DNA of 18,968 bases from Natronohydrobacter sp. Lineage in GTDB: Bacteria > Pseudomonadota > Alphaproteobacteria > Rhodobacterales > Rhodobacteraceae. Under the pieces are notes generated by a model. It did not search any database, was not told where the DNA came from, and was given only the letters and a program-made list of their open reading frames with translations. The number at the start of each line of letters is the position of its first letter. Within the stretch, counting starts at the first letter, position 1. A program made the translations under genes and the position numbers. The DNA lies in assembly GCA_007117255.1 (NCBI GenBank), contig SKGU01000223.1, positions 1 through 18,968 of the forward strand, written 5' to 3'. Shown here one piece after another: positions 13,652 to 18,968 of the stretch.

Positions 13652-15057
13652 AGTGTCAGTACTTCTGGCAGGGCTTTGAGCAACGCGCGTGTGGCTTGGC
13701 CTACCCCGCCTTTGGGGCGTGCGGGTGCAGCTTGTGGCTGGTGGCCATAGATGTCGAAATGCGCAAAGCGGGGGCAGGTGTCAACAAAGCGATGCAGGAA
13801 CAGTGCCGCTGTGATCGCGCCTGCCATACCGCCCGAAGGCGCATTATCCAAATCGGCGATGCCGGGTTCGATCTGTGTTTCATAGGGGGCATGGAGGGGC
13901 AGTTGCCAGATCGGGTCACGTTCCGTGGCGCTAGCCGCCATAAGGGCGCTTGCGAGTGCGGCATCCTGCGTGAAAAACGGCGCGATATCAGCACCTACGG
14001 CCACACGCGCCGCCCCAGTCAGTGTGGCCATGCAGATGATCGCATCTGGGCTTTCCTCATCTGCCAGCGTCAGTGCATCGGCCAGAACAAGGCGGCCTTC
14101 GGCATCAGTGTTGTTGATCTCGACGCTCAGACCCTTGCGCGACATCAGGATATCACCGGGGCGCATGGCATTGCCGGATACGGAGTTTTCGACCGCAGGC
14201 ACCAGAACGCGCAACTGCACTGGCCAGCCTTGCGCCATGATCATATGCGCCAGCCCCATCACAGCCGCAGCGCCGCCCATATCCTTCTTCATCAGGCCCA
14301 TTGACGCGCCGGGCTTCAGGTTCAGCCCGCCAGTGTCGAAACACACGCCTTTGCCCACCAGGGTCAGGCGCGGGCCTGAGTTGCCCCAGCGCATGTCCAA
14401 CAGGCGCGGGCTGCGCTCAGACGCGCGACCAACGGCGTGGATCAGCGGCAGGTTGTGATAGAGCAGATCGTCGCCATAGATCACCGACGCGGTTGCCTTG
14501 TGGTCATTGGCTAATGAAAGGAAAGCTGCTTCAAGCTCTTCCGGCCCCATGTGAGAGGCAGGCGTGTTGATCAGATCGCGGGTCAGGGTTTCGCCTGCGC
14601 TGATCGCGGCGATGCGAGCGATATCCAGCCCTTTGGGCGCGATGAGTTCGGCACGGGGTGCTGCAGGGGCCTCTGGCTGCCGGAAGCGGCGGAAACTGTA
14701 GCCGCCAAGACACCAGCCAAGGGTTTCTTCCGCCAGTGCCGCTTCATCAAGCTTATGATGCAGGCGATAGCTGCCAGCGGGTAGTTTGCCACGCGCGCCA
14801 CCAAGGCAGAACCGCGTCCGCGCGCGGTCTTTGTCAGTGCCGCGCCCCACGGCGGCCAGCGTGAGCACACCGTCAGAATCCGGCACCAGCGCGATCTGGC
14901 CTGATTTCGCTGCAAAGCCTGTGCTGTCCAGCCATGCGCGCACGCGCTTGGGCTGCATGTCTGTCCAGTCTTGCAGAGACTCGGCATCCACCAGATGCAG
15001 ATCGACCGCGCTGCTGGTTTCATCAACGAAAGGCGCGGTCATCGGGGAGTCTGTCAT
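13648..15057 (-). CDS. Leucyl aminopeptidase family (M17) metallopeptidase
   Basis: This is a cytoplasmic dinuclear-zinc exopeptidase that removes N-terminal residues from peptides, 469 residues long. The M17 signature NTDAEGRL is at 316-323. The full metal-ligand set is visible: K236, D241, D259, D318 and E320, with R322 as the second catalytic residue. VGKGVCFDTGGLNLKP, KKDMGGAAAVMGLAH and the C-terminal FDIYGHQ region are characteristic. The N-terminal third is divergent and short, as in the Rhodobacterales-type family members. The frame extends to 15144, but the ATG at 15055-15057 is preferred since residues before it look random. The ribosome binding site is weak. It is followed without gap by the NlpC/P60 gene and is divergent from the SulP gene. 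Confidence 0.9.
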   Translation of the reverse strand: MTDSPMTAPFVDETSSAVDLHLVDAESLQDWTDMQPKRVRAWLDSTGFAAKSGQIALVPDSDGVLTLAAVGRGTDKDRARTRFCLGGARGKLPAGSYRLHHKLDEAALAEETLGWCLGGYSFRRFRQPEAPAAPRAELIAPKGLDIARIAAISAGETLTRDLINTPASHMGPEELEAAFLSLANDHKATASVIYGDDLLYHNLPLIHAVGRASERSPRLLDMRWGNSGPRLTLVGKGVCFDTGGLNLKPGASMGLMKKDMGGAAAVMGLAHMIMAQGWPVQLRVLVPAVENSVSGNAMRPGDILMSRKGLSVEINNTDAEGRLVLADALTLADEESPDAIICMATLTGAARVAVGADIAPFFTQDAALASALMAASATERDPIWQLPLHAPYETQIEPGIADLDNAPSGGMAGAITAALFLHRFVDTCPRFAHFDIYGHQPQAAPARPKGGVGQATRALLKALPEVLTL

Positions 15058-15161
15058 TGCATAAGTCCATTCAGATGCGGTTGCGCTGCAGCCTAGACCA
15101 TTGCGCGGGCGAAATGAAAGCCGATTCAGAATGTGCAAGAGCACGTCAAGCTGCGGTGGAA

Positions 15162-15190
15162 TTGACGCCGCCGGATGCGGGGTATATCAC
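15162..15190 (+). promoter_or_regulatory. Candidate promoter for the SulP gene
   Basis: TTGACG at 15162-15167 is a good -35 box, and TATCAC at 15185-15190 gives an ideal 17-base spacer; TATATC at 15183 would give 15. This lies 27 bases before the start at 15217 in the divergent region 15058-15216. No matching promoter for the minus-strand aminopeptidase was convincing. Confidence 0.35.
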
Positions 15191-15216
15191 ATGCTAAAAC
15201 ATACAAGGAATTGAAT

Positions 15217-16893
15217 ATGACCGGGCGCGAACCGTCATCGCTGGCAGAGGAATTCTTGCCGCAAACCTTGTTGATTGCCTCCCGCGGCTATCGGCTGTCG
15301 CAATTTCGCGCGGATGCACTTGCGGGGCTGACAGTGGCAATCGTAGCGCTGCCGCTGTCGATGGCGATTGCGATTGCGTCAGGTGTCGGGCCGGAACGCG
15401 GGCTTTACACAGCCATTGTGGGCGGGTTTCTGGTGTCGCTGCTGGGGGGATCGCGCTTTCAGATCGGCGGGCCTGCGGGCGCGTTCATCGTGCTGGTCTC
15501 GGCGGCGGTGATGCAGATTGGTCTGACCGGTCTGATTCTTGCGACATTCCTGTCTGGGTTCATCCTGATTGCGATCGGCGCGTTACGGCTGGGTAACTAC
15601 ATCAAATTCATTCCGTTTCCGGTGACGGTCGGGTTTACGGCGGGAATTGCTGTCATCATCATTGCCAGCCAGTTGCGCGATTTTCTGGGCCTGCAACTGG
15701 ACGGGCCGGAACCGGCCGAGATATTGCCCAAACTGGCCGCGATCTGGGATGCGCGCATGACGGTCGATCTGACGACGGTGGCTGTCGCGATGGGTACTGT
15801 TGCGGTGATTGCAGGTTTGCGCAAGCTGCGTCCCGGTTGGCCCGGCATGCTGATTGCAGTGATCATGGGCGGAGCATTGGCCGCACTGGGCCTGCCTGTA
15901 GAGACAATCAGCGACCGCTTTGGAGAGTTGCCACGCAGTCTGCCCGCCCCAGCCTTGCCAGGACTGAACCTTGATCTGGTCATGGCTGCGATACCTTTTG
16001 CCGTTGCCTTTGCGCTGCTTGGTGCGATTGAATCGCTTCTGTCCGCGGTGGTGGCAGATGGCATGACCGGGCAGCGGCATAAATCGAATGCCGAACTGGT
16101 AGGGCAAGGGGTTGCGAATATTGGTTCGTCCATCTTTGGTGGCTTCTGTGTGACGGGCACGATTGCACGCACGGCCACAAATGTGCGCGCAGGTAGTCAC
16201 GGGCCAATCTCTGGCATGTTGCATGCCGTGTTCCTGCTGGTCTTTTTGCTGGTTGCGGCCCCGCTTGCTGGTTTCATCCCGCTGGCCTGTCTGGCCGGTG
16301 TGCTGATGGTGGTGGCATGGAACATGATCGAGAAACATGAATTCCTGTCGCTGCTGCGTGTAACGCGAGCGGATGCGGCGGTGCTGTTGATTACCTTCTT
16401 TCTGGTTGTGTTCCGTGATCTGACCGAAGGCATTATTGCAGGCACGGCGCTGGGCGGGGCCGTGTTTATCCGGCGCATGTCAGAGGCCGCGCGGATTGAA
16501 GAAGTGCCGACACCAGACACATATGATCCGTCCTCGCAACAAAGCGATGTTGTTGTTTATCGTTTGCGCGGCGCCTATTTCTTTGGTGCGGCGGCCACAT
16601 TGGCGCGGACGCTGGACCGGGTGGCGGAATTGCCGCGCGTATTGATCGTCGATTTCAGCAATGTCCCGTTTGTCGATACAAGCGGCGCGCATTCCTTTGC
16701 GATTCTGGCTGACAAGTTGGCGCGACGCGAGTGCAGTCTGGTCGTCACCGGGGCGCAACCGGAGTTGCGCAAGGTCTTGCGCTCGCAGATGCGGCATCAG
16801 AAAAACGTAGCCTATCGGCCCAATATAGATGCGGCGCTGAGGGATTTTGCCAATACAGCGCCAAATCAGTCGTCTGGCATCATGGAAGAGTGA
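15217..16893 (+). CDS. SulP family inorganic anion transporter with STAS domain
   Basis: This is an inner-membrane anion transporter of the SLC26/SulP family, which moves sulfate, bicarbonate, dicarboxylates or similar ions. It has 558 residues. The N-terminal signature ADALAGLTVAIVALPLSMAI leads into many membrane helices, with FQIGGPAGAFIVLVSAAV and GFTAGIAVIIIASQL typical of the transport core. A cytoplasmic STAS domain follows from about residue 443 to 540, with VLIVDFSNVPFVDTSGAHSF containing the conserved DTSG loop (about 486-489). The substrate cannot be read from the sequence and no sulfate-assimilation or carbonic-anhydrase gene is adjacent. The ATG at 15217 follows ACAAGGAATTG, a good ribosome binding site. 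Its last 28 bases overlap the convergent gene at 16866. Confidence 0.93.
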   Translation: MTGREPSSLAEEFLPQTLLIASRGYRLSQFRADALAGLTVAIVALPLSMAIAIASGVGPERGLYTAIVGGFLVSLLGGSRFQIGGPAGAFIVLVSAAVMQIGLTGLILATFLSGFILIAIGALRLGNYIKFIPFPVTVGFTAGIAVIIIASQLRDFLGLQLDGPEPAEILPKLAAIWDARMTVDLTTVAVAMGTVAVIAGLRKLRPGWPGMLIAVIMGGALAALGLPVETISDRFGELPRSLPAPALPGLNLDLVMAAIPFAVAFALLGAIESLLSAVVADGMTGQRHKSNAELVGQGVANIGSSIFGGFCVTGTIARTATNVRAGSHGPISGMLHAVFLLVFLLVAAPLAGFIPLACLAGVLMVVAWNMIEKHEFLSLLRVTRADAAVLLITFFLVVFRDLTEGIIAGTALGGAVFIRRMSEAARIEEVPTPDTYDPSSQQSDVVVYRLRGAYFFGAAATLARTLDRVAELPRVLIVDFSNVPFVDTSGAHSFAILADKLARRECSLVVTGAQPELRKVLRSQMRHQKNVAYRPNIDAALRDFANTAPNQSSGIMEE

Positions 16894-17258
16894 TGCTCTA
16901 TGATCTTCCACTCATCACCTTCCTTGCGATACACGAAGGTAAAGCGCCCGATCAGATAATGTTTGACCCCGTTTTGCGTGGTTTCAAAGCTGTAAACGCC
17001 TGAATTGATCGCGATGGGATCATATAGGCTGACATTCTGGTGAATGATCGCACCCTTCGGTTTCAGTTTCAGGAAATCTTCGAAGTAGTCCTCGACGGCG
17101 TCGGGGGTCTGGCGCACTTCCTTTGACAGTGTAGGCAAAAGCGTGGCATCCGGGGCGTATAGTGCAGATACCCGTTTGGGATCACCGCTTTGCAGCGCTT
17201 CATTCCATACATGAAAAAGCTGTGCGATCTCTCGGCGGGTGGCTTCCTTTTGTGGCAT
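16866..17258 (-). CDS. SgcJ/EcaC-like (CaMKII association domain/NTF2-like) small protein
   Basis: This is a single-domain NTF2-fold protein, about 130 residues. Recognisable elements are VWNEALQSGDPKRVSALYAP, DATLLPTLS, DYFEDFLKLKPKG, AINSGVYSFE and GRFTFVYRKEGDEWKIIEHH, which match the SgcJ/EcaC or CaMKII-association-domain family. Function in bacteria is largely unknown; some members are annotated as oxidoreductases on weak grounds. Start choice is uncertain. The ATG at 17256-17258 has AGGA about 10 bases upstream, whereas the ATG at 17274-17276 adds six residues and has no clear ribosome binding site. Longer in-frame extensions look like shadow. It converges on the SulP gene with a 28-base overlap of coding ends and is divergent from the HNH gene across about 100 bases. 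Confidence 0.8.
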   Translation of the reverse strand: MPQKEATRREIAQLFHVWNEALQSGDPKRVSALYAPDATLLPTLSKEVRQTPDAVEDYFEDFLKLKPKGAIIHQNVSLYDPIAINSGVYSFETTQNGVKHYLIGRFTFVYRKEGDEWKIIEHHSSMMPDD

Positions 17259-17360
17259 CGCGCTGCAGTCCTGCATTGATCCGGGGGAAAGGCTTGCTAT
17301 CTGTCCTACATTTTCGTGACCTGCTTGACCAGACGCTAACTCATATCGCCTGGAGACCGC

Positions 17361-17672
17361 GTGACTGCGCCCATCGATACCGACCCGATCTGCCCACTGT
17401 GCTTGCGGCCAATCCCGGCTGATGTTCCGCAAAGCCTGCACCACCTTGTGCCGAAATTACGCGGTGGCAAAGGAGGCGCTGTTGTCTTGTTGCACCACAT
17501 TTGCCACCGCGAGATACACGCAACCCTCAACGAGACGGAACTCGCACGTCAGTACAATACGGTTGAGGCTTTGCGCGATCACCCAAGACTGGCGCGCTTC
17601 GTGGCATGGGTTGCGCGGCGTCCTGCTGGGTTTTCGTCAAAGGTGCCGGGGCGCCGAAGACTGACGCGCTGA
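17361..17672 (+). CDS. Small HNH endonuclease-domain protein
   Basis: This is a compact 103-residue protein that is essentially one HNH domain. It has a zinc-binding Cys pair CPLC (11-14), the HHLVPKLRGGKGG element (27-39) and LLHHICHREIHATL (43-56) ending the beta-beta-alpha metal fold. A Cys in HICHREIH could complete the zinc site. The start is GTG at 17361, with TGGAG about 7 bases upstream; no ATG lies in frame near it. No methylase, toxin partner, terminase or other phage gene adjoins it, so restriction, DNA repair and an orphan nuclease are all possible. The DNA-cleaving role is inferred from the motif only. Confidence 0.83.
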   Translation: MTAPIDTDPICPLCLRPIPADVPQSLHHLVPKLRGGKGGAVVLLHHICHREIHATLNETELARQYNTVEALRDHPRLARFVAWVARRPAGFSSKVPGRRRLTR

Positions 17673-17720
17673 TAGCATATTGTTAAACATTTGAGGCCAT
17701 CCTTGACCGGTGGATGATGG

Positions 17721-18173
17721 ATGAATGGCATGATGCTTACACAAGGCTCTGACAGGGTTATAGACAGCGCTGCGCTGCGCAATGCATCGCTGGCAAAGCG
17801 GCAGGCGCGGGTCGGGATCGTGGCAAACGCGGTGGAGGTCAAGTTGCCGTCGCATAGCCCCAGGGACGTCTGGACAAGATGGCCCAAACTGCGTTCGGCG
17901 CGTCGTCCGGGGGCGAATGTTCAAGGATTGGGGCGGTCTGATAAGGCGGATGATCCTGTGCTCAACGGAGATCTTCTCAAAGAATTTGCCTATGAGTTGC
18001 GCAAGTCGGATTCAGTTTCAGTGATCCAGGAAATGCCGGATGTGGAAATAGTGATCACCCCCGCCGAGGCACTTGCGCCGCCCTTCGACGGCGCGCGTCT
18101 GGCGATCCGGGTGGCGCTGGGCGTGCTTTGTGTCGCATTGGCTCTGGTCGGGATTTCCTTGGCACTGGGCTGA
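17721..18173 (+). CDS. Hypothetical protein with C-terminal membrane anchor
   Basis: This is a 150-residue protein of no family I recognise. Residues 1-120 are hydrophilic, with a basic stretch RWPKLRSARRPG (53-64), then an acidic/basic region DLLKEFAYELRKSDSVS and VEIVITPAEALAPPFD. A single hydrophobic segment at about 127-149 ends the chain (LAIRVALGVLCVALALVGIS), so it may be tail-anchored in the inner membrane with its bulk in the cytoplasm. The ATG at 17721 is used; ATGs at 17730 and 17733 are equally possible starts. It lies 48 bases after the HNH gene and may be co-transcribed. The 151 bases after it, before the pirin gene, show nothing convincing beyond that gene's ribosome binding site. 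Confidence 0.65.
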   Translation: MNGMMLTQGSDRVIDSAALRNASLAKRQARVGIVANAVEVKLPSHSPRDVWTRWPKLRSARRPGANVQGLGRSDKADDPVLNGDLLKEFAYELRKSDSVSVIQEMPDVEIVITPAEALAPPFDGARLAIRVALGVLCVALALVGISLALG

Positions 18174-18324
18174 CGGGACAGCGGCTTGATGTTGTGGGCC
18201 AGTCGGATTCTGCAATGCGCGGTGACTGTGCATTCATGAACATGCGCGGTTCGCCTCGCGCAGTTGCTTTCTTCGGACGAAATGACAATCTCTGTCGCAA
18301 GCTTACGGCAGATCGGAGAGTATC

Positions 18325-18968
18325 ATGTCCATTCGTCCCACACTTGAGACACGCAAGGCGCAACCTACGATGGAAGGCGCAGGCGTGCATCTGCATCGCG
18401 CTTTCGGGTTTCATGACCCGTCAGAACTGGACCCGTTCCTTTTGTTCGATGATTTCCGAAATGAAATTCCCGAACATTATCTGCGCGGGTTTCCATGGCA
18501 TCCGCATCGCGGGATCGAGACCATAACCTATGTGCTGGCCGGTGAAGTCGATCATGGTGACAGTCTGGGCAACACAGGTGTGCTGGGCGCAGGCGATGTG
18601 CAATGGATGACCGCGGGTTCAGGCATTCTGCATCAGGAAATGCCGCGCGGGAATGCCAAGGGCCAGATGCACGGGTTCCAGCTTTGGGCCAATCTGCCCA
18701 GTGCGCTGAAGATGACGGCGCCGCGATATCAGGATGTGAAATCGAAAGACATATCCGAAGTCATTGATGATGATGGCACCAAGGTGCGGGTGATCGTCGG
18801 GGAGTTCTGGGGCAAGCGCGGACCAGTTGACGGGATTGCCGCAGATCCGCAGTATCTTGATATTTCCGTTCCGCCCGGCGTGCGAAAGACGTTCAAGATC
18901 GACACGTATCGTCGCGCCTTTGCCTATGTGTTTGCCGGATCGGGTGCATTCGCCGATGCGTCGCAGCC
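18325..18968 (+). CDS. Pirin family protein (partial, C-terminus beyond window)
   Basis: This is a cupin-fold metalloprotein of the pirin family, and the first 214 residues are visible. The metal-binding set of the N-terminal cupin barrel is present: H59 and H61 in WHPHRGIET, and H103 and E105 in GILHQEMP. These align by eye with the human pirin ligands His56, His58, His101 and Glu103. MTAGSGILHQE and FQLWANLP are family hallmarks. Bacterial pirins have been linked to quercetin dioxygenase activity, redox sensing and metabolic regulation, but the role here is unknown. The ATG at 18325 follows CGGAGAG, a good ribosome binding site. The reading frame remains open to the end of the window. Confidence 0.93.
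   Translation, partial: MSIRPTLETRKAQPTMEGAGVHLHRAFGFHDPSELDPFLLFDDFRNEIPEHYLRGFPWHPHRGIETITYVLAGEVDHGDSLGNTGVLGAGDVQWMTAGSGILHQEMPRGNAKGQMHGFQLWANLPSALKMTAPRYQDVKSKDISEVIDDDGTKVRVIVGEFWGKRGPVDGIAADPQYLDISVPPGVRKTFKIDTYRRAFAYVFAGSGAFADASQ

Noticed and set aside
17361..17672. Restriction system, prophage or homing element around the HNH gene
   Set aside because: No methylase, integrase, terminase, intron or attachment-site signal is visible nearby.
18215..18250. Direct repeat ATGCGCGGT upstream of the pirin gene
   Set aside because: Two 9-base copies of a GC-rich word are expected by chance in such DNA, and no promoter-like elements are aligned with them.

Overview
The window looks like chromosomal DNA of an alphaproteobacterium of the order Rhodobacterales (Rhodobacteraceae/Roseobacteraceae type). 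It is GC-rich by eye, genes are packed closely with 4-base stop/start overlaps, and the purD, SuhB-like, RibD-like, SulP, hrpB, M17 peptidase and pirin proteins all have the flavour of that group. Species was not determined. I saw no rRNA, tRNA, CRISPR array, insertion sequence, phage genes or integration site. No gene-free stretch exceeds about 300 bases; the longest is 7608-7843.

Layout. (1) 1-2151: divergent housekeeping pair, xseA (minus, cut by the window edge) and purD (plus). (2) 2245-3737: a CDP-alcohol phosphatidyltransferase overlapping an inositol-monophosphatase-family gene by 4 bases. An FkbM-family methyltransferase (3738-4469, minus) converges on them with no spacer. (3) 4652-7607: a tight four-gene operon made of a BchC-like zinc-less MDR dehydrogenase, a QueD/PTPS-fold protein, a class I SAM methyltransferase and a RibD-type reductase. 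(4) 7844-8935: an AbrB-family membrane protein, followed by two hairpins, one of them a good Rho-independent terminator. (5) 9041-10156: a lipoprotein of the polysaccharide-export (Wza-like) family on the minus strand, starting with TTG. (6) 10339-12774: the helicase hrpB. (7) 12833-15057: an M17 leucyl aminopeptidase and a signal-less NlpC/P60 peptidase in a GTGA-coupled minus-strand operon. (8) 15217-16893: a SulP anion transporter with STAS domain, overlapping tail to tail with a SgcJ/EcaC-like small protein. (9) 17361-18968: a small HNH protein, a C-terminally anchored hypothetical protein, and a pirin cut by the right edge.

The most interesting region is the operon at 4652-7607. Its enzyme classes (pterin-synthase fold, RibD-type reductase, NAD(P)-dependent dehydrogenase, methyltransferase) suggest conversion of a GTP-derived pterin or pyrimidine precursor into a methylated product. 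By my reading the QueD-like protein has lost the catalytic Cys, the catalytic Asp-His pair and one zinc-ligand His, so it is unlikely to do the standard QueD reaction. The RibD-like protein lacks the deaminase domain, and the dehydrogenase lacks the catalytic zinc signature. I believe similar clusters occur in other Rhodobacterales, but I cannot confirm this here and know of no assigned product.
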